A stretch of 5,465 nucleotides of DNA from Candidatus Aquicultor primus (GTDB lineage Bacteria; Actinomycetota; Aquicultoria; Aquicultorales; Aquicultoraceae): assembly GCA_001767575.1 (NCBI GenBank), contig MELI01000106.1:154-5618 (forward strand), written 5' to 3'. Numbering within the stretch: the first letter of the stretch is position 1; every line of letters begins with the position of its first letter. A program made the translations under genes and the position numbers. Shown here piece after piece: positions 1 through 5,447 of the stretch. Below the pieces are notes generated by a model. It was not told the DNA's origin. It made no database searches and saw only the letters and a list, made by a program, of their open reading frames with translations.

Positions 1-630
1 GATTTTCTAATTCGCTATTTCGATATATACGGGTATTATATTGTCTTCTTGCTGTTGCTGCTGGAGAACTTTTTCGTAATTGGGCTGGTGGTGCCGGGGG
101 AGACCGTCTTGCTTCTCGCGGCGTTTGTCGCCGCCCAGGGAAACCTCAGCATCACCTATGTCATCATCATTGCCGCCGTAGCCGCGATTCTCGGCAATAT
201 AACAGGATATTTGATCGGCCGAAAAGGCGGCCGCCCGTTTATCAAGCGGTATGGGGGCCGCCTGGTATCGCCTGAAAAGATAGACGCCGCTGAGGAGTAT
301 TTCGCGATTCACGGCTCCAAAACGGTCTTTATCGGAAGATTTGCCGCCGGGGTCAGGGTCTTTGTGCCGCTCATCGCCGGCGCCTCCAAGATGAATTTCG
401 GGAAGTTTCTCGTCTACACCATAGCCGCTGTCGTTTCATGGACGGTTGGAATCGGTTTGCTGGGATTCTTTTTCGGACAGAATTGGAAGTTGCTGAGCAA
501 GCTGGTCGGCAACTTCAGTCTCATCGTTTTAGCGGCGGTAATCGCATTGTTAGCATTGTATATCGTAAGGAGGAGACGTGGTCGGGCAGACAAAGGACCA
601 AGCGGTGATAGCGGCGCTCAAGGAGCGTAA
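1..630 (+). CDS. DedA-family integral membrane protein, 5' end missing
   Basis: The frame is open from the first base, so the true start lies upstream; the TTG at 49 falls inside the first hydrophobic segment and is not a convincing start. About 209 codons are visible. Family marks are an acidic residue followed by a PGE (VVPGE), then GNITGYLIGRKGG, then GRFAAGVRVFVPLIAGASKMNFGKF, which matches the conserved R-x-AG-x-S-x-M block of DedA/VTT (SNARE-associated Golgi-type) proteins. There are four or five hydrophobic segments, and the tail is basic and then hydrophilic (RRRRGRADKG). DedA proteins work in the cytoplasmic membrane; some members recycle undecaprenyl phosphate or other lipid carriers across it, others affect proton-motive force and drug tolerance. 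Which of these applies here cannot be told from sequence. The last 53 bases overlap the start of birA, which suggests co-transcription. Confidence 0.9.
   Translation, partial: DFLIRYFDIYGYYIVFLLLLLENFFVIGLVVPGETVLLLAAFVAAQGNLSITYVIIIAAVAAILGNITGYLIGRKGGRPFIKRYGGRLVSPEKIDAAEEYFAIHGSKTVFIGRFAAGVRVFVPLIAGASKMNFGKFLVYTIAAVVSWTVGIGLLGFFFGQNWKLLSKLVGNFSLIVLAAVIALLALYIVRRRRGRADKGPSGDSGAQGA
567..573 (+). promoter_or_regulatory. Shine-Dalgarno sequence of birA inside dedA
   Basis: AAGGAGG lies within the dedA coding sequence, 4 bases before the GTG at 578. It supports a birA start that overlaps dedA by 53 bases. The overlap means the last 17 codons of dedA are read in two frames. Confidence 0.7.
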
Positions 631-1558
631 GGACCGCTATGTATCAGGGCAAGAACTCGCTGCCGGCTCGTCGGTTTCACGGGCGGCGATTTGGAAGCAG
701 ATAGAGAGTCTGCGGGCTAAAGGCTATGTGATAGAGGCGGCTCCAAGGCGTGGCTACCGGCTTGTCTCTTCTCCAGACCTTCTCATACCAGAGGAGCTTG
801 CAGCACTCGTTAGAACCGAGACCATAGGCCTTAGAGTCGTCCACCGCGAGGAGGTCGACTCCACGAGCGACCTCGCCAAGGAATTGGCGGAAAACGGGGC
901 ACCGGAGGGGACCGTAGTCATAGCCGAAGAGCAGACGGCCGGTCGGGGGCGACTCGAGCGGAGCTGGGCCTCACCGCGCGGCGGCATTTGGCTCTCGGTC
1001 ATCTTGCGCCCACAGTTAGCGCCGCTCGGGGCAACCCGCTTCACAATACTCGCCGCAGTCGCCGTCGCCAAGGCGATTGAAACCCTCGATATCACACCCG
1101 AGATAAAGTGGCCGAACGATGTTCTAATAGAAGGCCGAAAAGTATGCGGGATACTGCTGGAGCTTAGCGCCCAGGCGGACCGCATCGAGCACCTCATCAT
1201 AGGATTCGGCATCAATGCCAATATCACGAAGGATGCTATCCCGGTTGAAGCGCGAGAGCGCGCGACGAGCCTTGCCGATGTGCTCGGCCGGGAGATAGCG
1301 CGGGCACCCTTTGTCGCAACGCTCTTCTCGATGCTTGAGCAAGAATATCGCCGATTGCTCGCCGGGGACTGGGAGGGCGTCCTTTCCGACTGGCTACAGC
1401 GTTGCAACATGGTCAACCAGCATATCGTACTCGACACGCATCAAGGCGTCGAGGAAGGCGTCTTCGCCGGCGTCGACGATTTCGGCGCCATACGTATACG
1501 TCAGGCAGACGGCGAGGTTCGGACCTTTGCCGCCGGCGATGTCACGGTCAAAACATAA
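578..1558 (+). CDS. birA: Bifunctional biotin--[acetyl-CoA-carboxylase] ligase / biotin operon repressor BirA
   Basis: This 326-residue protein has the full three-domain layout of class II biotin protein ligases. Residues about 8-62 form a winged helix-turn-helix (YVSGQELA, VSRAAIWKQI, then wing PRRGYRL). The central catalytic domain shows DSTS (94-97), EEQTAGRGRLERSW (117-130), which is the biotinyl-AMP-binding loop, and KWPND (177-181), whose lysine contacts substrate in E. coli BirA, followed by GILLE. The C-terminal SH3-like part runs from about 278. The cytoplasmic enzyme makes biotinyl-5'-AMP and transfers biotin to a carboxylase lysine; the loaded dimer also binds DNA. A matching operator lies directly downstream, before bioY. 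The GTG start at 578 has an excellent AAGGAGG (567-573), though the spacing is short (4 bases). A GTG at 605 preceded by AAAGGA (592-597) is a second possibility that would still keep the helix-turn-helix. Confidence 0.96.
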   Translation: MVGQTKDQAVIAALKERKDRYVSGQELAAGSSVSRAAIWKQIESLRAKGYVIEAAPRRGYRLVSSPDLLIPEELAALVRTETIGLRVVHREEVDSTSDLAKELAENGAPEGTVVIAEEQTAGRGRLERSWASPRGGIWLSVILRPQLAPLGATRFTILAAVAVAKAIETLDITPEIKWPNDVLIEGRKVCGILLELSAQADRIEHLIIGFGINANITKDAIPVEARERATSLADVLGREIARAPFVATLFSMLEQEYRRLLAGDWEGVLSDWLQRCNMVNQHIVLDTHQGVEEGVFAGVDDFGAIRIRQADGEVRTFAAGDVTVKT

Positions 1559-1563
1559 GACAC

Positions 1564-1592
1564 TTGACCTGGCGCGCGCTCCTTAATATAAT
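1564..1592 (+). promoter_or_regulatory. Sigma-A/sigma-70 type promoter of bioY
   Basis: The -35 box TTGACC (1564-1569) is separated by exactly 17 bases from a consensus -10 box TATAAT (1587-1592). The predicted transcription start is near 1599, inside the BirA operator, giving a leader of about 40 bases. The promoter lies just after the birA stop codon, so bioY can be expressed independently of the dedA-birA transcript. I see no terminator between birA and bioY, so some read-through is also possible. Confidence 0.82.
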
Positions 1593-1624
1593 TGTAAACC
1601 TATATCAGATATAAGGTTTACAAT
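1591..1624. promoter_or_regulatory. BirA operator (biotin repressor site) upstream of bioY
   Basis: Two perfect inverted arms, ATTGTAAACCT (1591-1601) and AGGTTTACAAT (1614-1624), flank the centre. The core TTGTAAACC, 14 bases, GGTTTACAA matches the BirA operator known from E. coli and, by comparative genomics, from many bacteria with the helix-turn-helix form of BirA. The centre contains a second short palindrome, ATATC-A-GATAT. The site covers the last bases of the -10 box and the predicted start point, so bound BirA should block RNA polymerase. The cognate regulator is encoded immediately upstream. Confidence 0.93.
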
Positions 1625-1630
1625 AAGGAG
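1625..1630 (+). promoter_or_regulatory. Shine-Dalgarno sequence that decides the bioY start
   Basis: TAAGGAG directly abuts the right arm of the BirA operator. The TTG at 1631 has no spacing from it and is unlikely to be used. The TTG at 1640 has a 9-base spacing and fits best. The ATG at 1655 is 24 bases away and has no better site of its own. Confidence 0.7.
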
Positions 1631-1639
1631 TTGAGTTAT

Positions 1640-2170
1640 TTGAACGTCTCTCTCATGGCAAAAGCCGCGCTTATGGCGGCGCTTACCGCCGCGACGGCCA
1701 TAGTCGCAATCCCTATCGGGTCTGTCCCCGTCACCCTTCAAGTCTTTTTCGTGCTCCTCGCGGGTTTAGTCCTCGGACCGGTATACGGAGCGCTCAGCAT
1801 GATTGTCTATATGCTCCTGGGCATCGTCGGCTTGCCGGTTTTCGCCGGCGGCGCCGCAGGAATCGGTGCGGTCATAGGACCGCGAGGTGGGTACTTGTTC
1901 GGGTTTGTTCTGGCGACAGTCATCGTAGGTTTTATAGCGTCACGAGGGAAAAACTCCGTATCGCAGCTGGCTATTGCGATGGGAGCGGGCATCGTTGCCA
2001 TTTACGTCCTCGGCGTCGTCCAGCTGTCTCTCGTGACCGGCATGTCGCTGATGCAGGCAATTCTTGCCGGCGCTGCGCCGTTTATAATCTTTGACGTTAT
2101 AAAGGCGGTCGCCGCGGTGGCCGTAGCAAGGAGGATAGGTCTTGCAAACGGTAGGTCGACTCACAGATAA
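1640..2170 (+). CDS. bioY: BioY, biotin-specific S component of an ECF transporter
   Basis: The 176-residue protein is almost entirely hydrophobic, with about six membrane segments, the usual size for BioY. Family marks include IPIGSVPVTLQVFFVLLAG near the N-terminus, the GGAAGIGAVIGPRGGYLFGF block and PFIIFDVIKA near the C-terminus. In this family the S component binds biotin in the membrane and works with an energising module (EcfT plus two ATPases). No such module is encoded here, so it is either shared from elsewhere in the genome or BioY acts alone. A BirA operator overlaps its promoter, so uptake is predicted to fall when biotin is sufficient. The start is taken as TTG 1640 on ribosome-site spacing; TTG 1631 and ATG 1655 are alternatives. 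Confidence 0.94.
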   Translation: MNVSLMAKAALMAALTAATAIVAIPIGSVPVTLQVFFVLLAGLVLGPVYGALSMIVYMLLGIVGLPVFAGGAAGIGAVIGPRGGYLFGFVLATVIVGFIASRGKNSVSQLAIAMGAGIVAIYVLGVVQLSLVTGMSLMQAILAGAAPFIIFDVIKAVAAVAVARRIGLANGRSTHR

Positions 2171-2280
2171 CGGAACCATCAAACTCCGGACCCATCATCT
2201 CTTTTGTGTTTATACGTTCTCCGGCGACGGCTATGATCGAGCTTTTACCGAGAGCATGGAGCGCATCGCCGGGTTTTAGC
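2171..2280 (-). pseudogene. Possible remnant of a minus-strand coding sequence, unidentified
   Basis: Read on the minus strand from 2279 downward, this stretch gives an open 39-codon peptide with a natural protein look: KPGDALHALGKSSII, then AVAGERINTKEMMG, then PEFDGSV. It is preceded on its own strand by an in-frame TGA (2283-2285), has no convincing start, and runs out into the antisense of bioY after the match-like part ends. Base composition resembles the neighbouring genes, unlike the AT-rich 2281-2395. The GERINT string weakly recalls the opening of pterin-binding methyltransferases, but that is too short to name it. It may be a decayed gene end or chance. Confidence 0.3.
2221..2277 (+). 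terminator. Weak candidate terminator of bioY
   Basis: CCGGCGA (2221-2227) and TCGCCGG (2266-2272) are perfect 7-base inverted arms followed by G and TTTT (2274-2277). The 38-base loop is long and the T run short, so this would be a poor intrinsic terminator. It is the only candidate between bioY and the nitroreductase gene. Confidence 0.25.
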
Positions 2281-2382
2281 AGTCATTGGAAATTTGTCTT
2301 TGTTAAAATAATGACTTTTGAGAGTCAATATATTATATTTGAATTAATGTCTAGTATATTTCGAAACTATTCGAAAATACCT
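2281..2382 (+). promoter_or_regulatory. AT-rich upstream region of the nitroreductase gene
   Basis: This stretch is strikingly AT-rich compared with both sides and contains several TATATT-like strings, so it very likely holds the promoter. I could not pair a -35 and a -10 box at good spacing. It includes a short dyad TGACT-TTTGAG-AGTCA (2312-2327) and two copies of TTCGAA (2360-2365 and 2370-2375) whose starts are exactly 10 bases apart, which could be a regulator site. Confidence 0.45.
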
Positions 2383-2397
2383 ATAGGGGAGCCCTAT
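2383..2397 (+). promoter_or_regulatory. Start-site hairpin of the nitroreductase gene
   Basis: ATAGGG (2383-2388), loop GAG, CCCTAT (2392-2397) is a perfect 6-bp stem that can gain a T-G pair (2382/2398). It contains the Shine-Dalgarno sequence GGGGA (2386-2390) and the first two bases of the ATG start codon. If it forms in the mRNA it would hide the ribosome-binding site. Confidence 0.5.
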
Positions 2398-3007
2398 GAG
2401 AACAGATAAAGGGCTCAACGAAGGCTCGTTGAGCCTCGAAGAAGCTATATTTACCAGAAGAACCGTCCGTGAGTTCCAGCCGAAACCAATACCCAGAGAG
2501 CTTATAGAGAAGGTCATAGAGGCCGGCGCTACGGCACCCTCGGCTCTCAACAGTCAGCCGTGGCGTTTTATGGTCGTAGCCGGCGAAAAACGAGATGAGC
2601 TCGTCAAAATCTTGAGGAAGTTCCCGGCCTATCTGGCGGACATACTCGCCCTTTACCCGAAAGAGGCGGAATATATCAGCGAGGAATCGATAACCGATTT
2701 TGCGAAAGACCTGGGCAGAGCCCCGGTCGTAGTCATTGTCTATATGGCTAAGAAGAGAAGCGATTACGCGCATAGGATCGATTTGTTGGGATGTGGCGCC
2801 GCCATCCAGAACATGCAGCTTACGGCCTGGTCTCTAGGGCTTGGTTCGGTTTGCCTGACGTCGACGCTTTGGATAGAGTCCGAAATCATGGTCCACTTAG
2901 GGCTAAAAGATTTCGAGCTTGTCCCCGTCCTGCCGATGGGATATCCGGTAGCGGAACCCACCGTCATACCGCGCAATCCGGACGTTACAACATGGATAGG
3001 CTTGTAG
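2396..3007 (+). CDS. Nitroreductase-family FMN-dependent oxidoreductase
   Basis: The 203-residue protein shows the nitroreductase fold signatures in order: an early IFTRRTVREF (18-27), whose arginines contact the FMN phosphate in the family; ATAPSALNSQPWRFMVV (45-61); a variable middle helix region (about 65-105); GCGAAIQNMQLTAWSLGLGS (132-151); and VLPMGYPVAEP (178-188) near the end. Members are cytoplasmic, usually dimeric flavoproteins that use NAD(P)H to reduce nitro groups, quinones or flavins, and some have very different roles such as dehalogenation or cobalamin lower-ligand synthesis. The substrate cannot be deduced here. No iron-sulfur motif is fused to it. The ATG at 2396 is the only sensible start, with GGGGA five bases upstream, although this site lies in a hairpin. 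It appears to be a single-gene unit between two promoter regions. Confidence 0.93.
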   Translation: MRTDKGLNEGSLSLEEAIFTRRTVREFQPKPIPRELIEKVIEAGATAPSALNSQPWRFMVVAGEKRDELVKILRKFPAYLADILALYPKEAEYISEESITDFAKDLGRAPVVVIVYMAKKRSDYAHRIDLLGCGAAIQNMQLTAWSLGLGSVCLTSTLWIESEIMVHLGLKDFELVPVLPMGYPVAEPTVIPRNPDVTTWIGL

Positions 3008-3039
3008 GGCGATCGATTTAGCAACAAATGTATTTTTAT

Positions 3040-3086
3040 ATATAAACCTCTCGCCGTCTTCCTGCTATAATGTTTGTGGTTTATAT
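3040..3086. repeat. Inverted repeat flanking the coaX promoter
   Basis: ATATAAACC (3040-3048) and GGTTTATAT (3078-3086) are perfect 9-base inverted arms separated by 29 bases. The left arm overlaps the expected -35 position and the right arm sits at the predicted transcription start, with the -10 box between them. The TAAACC/GGTTTA core recalls BirA half-sites, but the TTG/CAA ends and the spacing do not fit. Confidence 0.5.
3063..3071 (+). promoter_or_regulatory. Extended -10 promoter of coaX
   Basis: A consensus TATAAT (3066-3071) is preceded by TGC (3063-3065), the extended -10 element. The -35 position (TAAACC at 3043-3048, 17-base spacing) is poor, as is common with extended -10 promoters. 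The predicted start near 3078 leaves a leader of about 39 bases before coaX. Confidence 0.65.
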
Positions 3087-3116
3087 TTTTGCCTTAAATA
3101 AAGGGGGTCTCGGTAA

Positions 3117-3905
3117 TTGCCTCAACGCTTGTTGCTAACGATTGATGTCGGAAATACGCAAACGGTTCTAGGCCTCTTCAAGAAGAGAGAATTGGTGGGT
3201 GGTTGGCGCATCTCCACGAGGCGCGATACGACCTCGGATGAGTTTGCCGTCTCGATTTCGGATCTTTTCAAGTTAGCTGGTTTTACGTTCAAGGACATCA
3301 TGGGGGTAGTTGTCTCATCGGTCGTGCCCTCGGTGACCGGTGCATTGCGCGAGATGTCGACCGGCATCCTCAATATGGAGCCGCTCTTTGTCGACTCGGA
3401 GACGAAAACAGGCATACCTATACTATATGACGACCCCTTTGAGATGGGAGCCGACCGTATCGCTAACGCCGTAGCCGGAGTAGAGATCTACGGCAGCCCG
3501 CTCATAGTAGTCGATTTCGGGACAGCCACGACCTTCGACGCGATAAGCAAGAGCGGCGAGTATCTGGGCGGGGCTATCGCGCCCGGGGTAGAAGTCTCGG
3601 CCGAGGCCTTGTTTGGTAGGGCGGCGAGACTATCCAAGGTCGACCTGGTCCATCCGACTTGTGCAATCGGCACGAACACCAGAAAGAGCATCCAGGCCGG
3701 GGTCATGATAGGAACCGGCGGGCTCGTCGACCGTGTCGTGGAGCGCTTCGAAGACGAGATGGGCAAGGTCGAGCATGTCGTAGCGACCGGCGGTCTGGCT
3801 GCGCTCATGGCGCCCGAGTGCAAACGTATTACCGCAATCGACACGCTGCTGACGCTCACCGGCCTTCAGCGCATTTACGAACGGAACAAGGAAATCCCAA
3901 GCTAG
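3117..3905 (+). CDS. coaX: Type III pantothenate kinase CoaX
   Basis: The 262-residue protein is of normal length for CoaX, a cytoplasmic ASKHA-fold kinase that phosphorylates pantothenate in the first step of coenzyme A synthesis. Motifs in order: IDVGNTQTVLGLF (9-21), the first phosphate-binding loop; MGADRIANAVAG (110-121), where the aspartate of GADR is implicated in catalysis and pantothenate binding; VDFGTATTFDAI (132-143), the second phosphate loop; GGAIAPGV (151-158); and VVATGGLA (221-228). All key residues are present. The class needs a monovalent cation and, unlike the type I enzyme CoaA, is not feedback-inhibited by coenzyme A. The start is TTG 3117, with GGGGG (3103-3107) nine bases upstream; TTG 3129 or 3132 would begin closer to the usual length but lack a site of their own. 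Confidence 0.96.
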   Translation: MPQRLLLTIDVGNTQTVLGLFKKRELVGGWRISTRRDTTSDEFAVSISDLFKLAGFTFKDIMGVVVSSVVPSVTGALREMSTGILNMEPLFVDSETKTGIPILYDDPFEMGADRIANAVAGVEIYGSPLIVVDFGTATTFDAISKSGEYLGGAIAPGVEVSAEALFGRAARLSKVDLVHPTCAIGTNTRKSIQAGVMIGTGGLVDRVVERFEDEMGKVEHVVATGGLAALMAPECKRITAIDTLLTLTGLQRIYERNKEIPS

Positions 3906-4066
3906 ACAGGCCCGCCTCCACACAAGGGATTCAGCGACCCGCAACTATCTCGCAAGTTATAACAGACGGAAATCGAAGTCTTTATCGATAAGAACGAGCA
4001 CATCCTACAAATCACTACATCTGAGCGCCGATTAAAGCCTATTTACGTCAGGGAAGGAAGATACGC
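3906..4066 (+). other. Gap between coaX and htrA
   Basis: No terminator hairpin follows coaX, so htrA may be read partly from the coaX promoter. A possible -10 (TATAAC, 3958-3963) lacks a good -35. A perfect 10-base palindrome TTATCGATAA lies at 3982-3991. It is not the heat-shock CIRCE or HspR type. The htrA Shine-Dalgarno sequence AAGGAAG (4054-4060) ends the gap. Confidence 0.4.
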
Positions 4067-5245
4067 ATGTGGAAAACAGCCATTACGAGCCTTATCGCAG
4101 CTATTATCGGCGGCGCGCTGGTCTTTGGGGGTATTACCTATGTTATCCCGCAGGAAGATTCTGCGACCACAAAAGCGACGACTACCACGAGTGCGCCCGA
4201 CACCGGGGCTAAATCGTCTCAGCAAGCCTTGTCGCCGGCTGAGATATACGAGCAATTCAACAATGGTGTCGTCCATGTAAGGTCCGTCTTTACGGGAGCG
4301 CGAACCGACTTCTTCGGCTTTCCGATAGTCGAGACTCAGGTAGCCGAAGGCTCCGGCTTTATTATCGACAACACCGGCCTCATTGTCACCAACGCCCATG
4401 TCGTTGAAGGCTCAAACGTGAAGGCGAGCCAAGTCACGGTGGTCTTAAGCGATAAGTCCGAGGTCGAAGCTAAACTTCTAGGCACCGACATCAACACGGA
4501 CCTCGCACTTCTCAAAATCGACCCGGGCACACGCACGTTGGAAGCCCTAGAGCTCGGCGATAGCTCGAAGCTCAAAGTCGGCGATTCGGTATATGCCATC
4601 GGTTCACCGTTCGGACTTGAGGGGACGATGACCGAGGGGATCATCAGCGCTCTTAACCGGACTATAGACTCGCCGAATGGGCAGTTTAAAATCCGCAATG
4701 TAGTCCAGACCGATGCGGCGGTCAACCCGGGCAACAGCGGCGGGCCCTTGATAGGCGTGACTGGAAAGGTAATCGGAGTCAATTCGCAGATTGCCGCGCG
4801 CTCGGGCGATTTTGCCGGCGTCGCGTTCGCGGTACCCAGCAACACGGTCAAAGACATCGCCGCGCAGCTCAAAGATAAAGGGAGAGCGAGCCATCCGTGG
4901 GTGGGTATAAGCGGCCTTGAGATCAACAAGGAGCTTGCCGACCTCATTACGCTACCCGTGGACAGGGGGGTCTTGATAGTACAGGTCTTCCAGGGAAGCC
5001 CGGCCGCAGCCGCCGGGATAAGAGGCGGCGACAAGCGGCTCATTACCAACCAGGGCGAGATAATAATCGGCGGCGACGTCGTGACAAAGATCGACGGCAC
5101 GATGATAACGACCATGGATGAGCTGATCAGCATCGTCCGGGACAACAAGGTAGGGGAGACGGTCGAACTCGAAATCTACAGAGGGGGCAAAAAGGAATCG
5201 ATCTCGCTTAAGCTCGGCGAGCTTCCGCAAAGCGCGAGCGAGTGA
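4067..5245 (+). CDS. Membrane-anchored HtrA/DegP-type serine protease with one PDZ domain
   Basis: The 392-residue protein has a short cytoplasmic start and one hydrophobic anchor (about 5-27) with no clear signal-peptidase site. A Thr/Ser-rich linker (33-54) follows, then a trypsin-like domain (about 58-265) and a C-terminal PDZ domain (about 278-385). The catalytic triad is complete: His111 in TNAHVV, Asp145 in NTDLALLKI, and Ser224 in NPGNSGGPL. The protease part should face the outside of the cytoplasmic membrane and degrade or refold damaged exported proteins, with the PDZ domain sensing exposed C-terminal ends. It fits the DegS/HtrA layout of Gram-positive bacteria rather than DegP, which has two PDZ domains. 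The ATG start has AAGGAAG six bases upstream. The gene ends in tandem stops, TGA then TAG. Without outside evidence it should not be given a narrower symbol such as degS. Confidence 0.95.
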   Translation: MWKTAITSLIAAIIGGALVFGGITYVIPQEDSATTKATTTTSAPDTGAKSSQQALSPAEIYEQFNNGVVHVRSVFTGARTDFFGFPIVETQVAEGSGFIIDNTGLIVTNAHVVEGSNVKASQVTVVLSDKSEVEAKLLGTDINTDLALLKIDPGTRTLEALELGDSSKLKVGDSVYAIGSPFGLEGTMTEGIISALNRTIDSPNGQFKIRNVVQTDAAVNPGNSGGPLIGVTGKVIGVNSQIAARSGDFAGVAFAVPSNTVKDIAAQLKDKGRASHPWVGISGLEINKELADLITLPVDRGVLIVQVFQGSPAAAAGIRGGDKRLITNQGEIIIGGDVVTKIDGTMITTMDELISIVRDNKVGETVELEIYRGGKKESISLKLGELPQSASE

Positions 5246-5331
5246 TAGGTTTCCCTCACGTTTATAAATGAGATAAAAGCTGTTTTCGCCTAAACCGGGC
5301 GGGGACGGAAAATGATTGTTGAAGAAAAGAG

Positions 5332-5374
5332 AGCCTAAATTTTGTGCCTCACAGGCCTGAGATTTAGGCTTTTT
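5332..5374 (+). terminator. Intrinsic terminator after htrA
   Basis: AGCCTAAAT (5332-5340) pairs with ATTTAGGCT (5362-5370). The stem can continue through four further pairs, three of them G-T, and then a small GCCT-CAC-AGGC hairpin (5346-5356), followed by TTTTT (5370-5374). An A-rich stretch precedes the left arm (5321-5330), so the opposite strand also ends in a T-rich run and the terminator may work in both directions. It separates htrA from the next gene. Confidence 0.88.
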
Positions 5375-5378
5375 CCAG

Positions 5379-5407
5379 TTGAACTCTTGCGAGCGTTGGT
5401 TTAAACT
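5379..5407 (+). promoter_or_regulatory. Candidate promoter of the gene starting at 5448
   Basis: TTGAAC (5379-5384) and TAAACT (5402-5407) are spaced by 17 bases, each matching four of six consensus positions. The predicted start near 5414 lies just before the near-palindrome at 5418-5439. Confidence 0.45.
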
Positions 5408-5417
5408 AAACAAGAAA

Positions 5418-5439
5418 TTGTACACAATATTGTGCACAA
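5418..5439. promoter_or_regulatory. 22-bp near-palindromic operator-like site
   Basis: Two 10-mers, TTGTACACAA (5418-5427) and TTGTGCACAA (5430-5439), are separated by TA. The whole 22 bp is a palindrome apart from one mismatched pair, and the second 10-mer is itself a perfect palindrome. The site lies between the candidate promoter and the start codon, and its last two bases are part of the ribosome-binding site. This is typical of a repressor operator. The 9-mers TTGTACACA and TTGTGCACA also differ from the actinobacterial DnaA box TTGTCCACA at one position only. Confidence 0.65.
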
Positions 5440-5447
5440 GGAGAACG

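Noticed and set aside
754..1437. Long minus-strand open frame opposite birA
   Set aside because: It is rich in Ser, Arg and Pro, lacks any family pattern and mirrors the well-supported birA frame; a shadow of coding composition.
2206..2409. Plus-strand small open frame between bioY and the nitroreductase gene
   Set aside because: No ribosome site, and it crosses from coding-like into very AT-rich sequence; the minus-strand reading of the same bases looks more natural.
3040..3086. Second BirA operator at coaX
   Set aside because: The arms share only TAAACC/GGTTTA with BirA half-sites; the TTG and CAA ends are missing and the spacer is 29 instead of about 14-16 bases.
3982..3991. Palindrome TTATCGATAA before htrA as a stress-regulator site
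   Set aside because: Ten-base perfect palindromes of this AT-rich kind occur by chance, and it matches neither CIRCE, HspR nor CtsR sites that I know; kept only as a note.
4336..5148. 270-codon minus-strand open frame opposite htrA
   Set aside because: The opposite strand encodes an intact protease with all catalytic residues; the antisense frame is Ser/Pro-rich with no recognisable domain.
5283..5312. TTTTC ... GAAAA arms as a first terminator after htrA
   Set aside because: Only five AT-rich pairs and no following T run; the hairpin at 5332-5370 is far stronger.
4952..5437. 161-codon minus-strand open frame across the end of htrA and the terminator
   Set aside because: It runs through the terminator hairpin and the htrA PDZ domain in antisense, with no ribosome site or domain pattern.
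5418..5439. NrdR box
   Set aside because: The core CACAATATTGTG is two bases shorter than the NrdR palindrome, so the half-sites are wrongly spaced.
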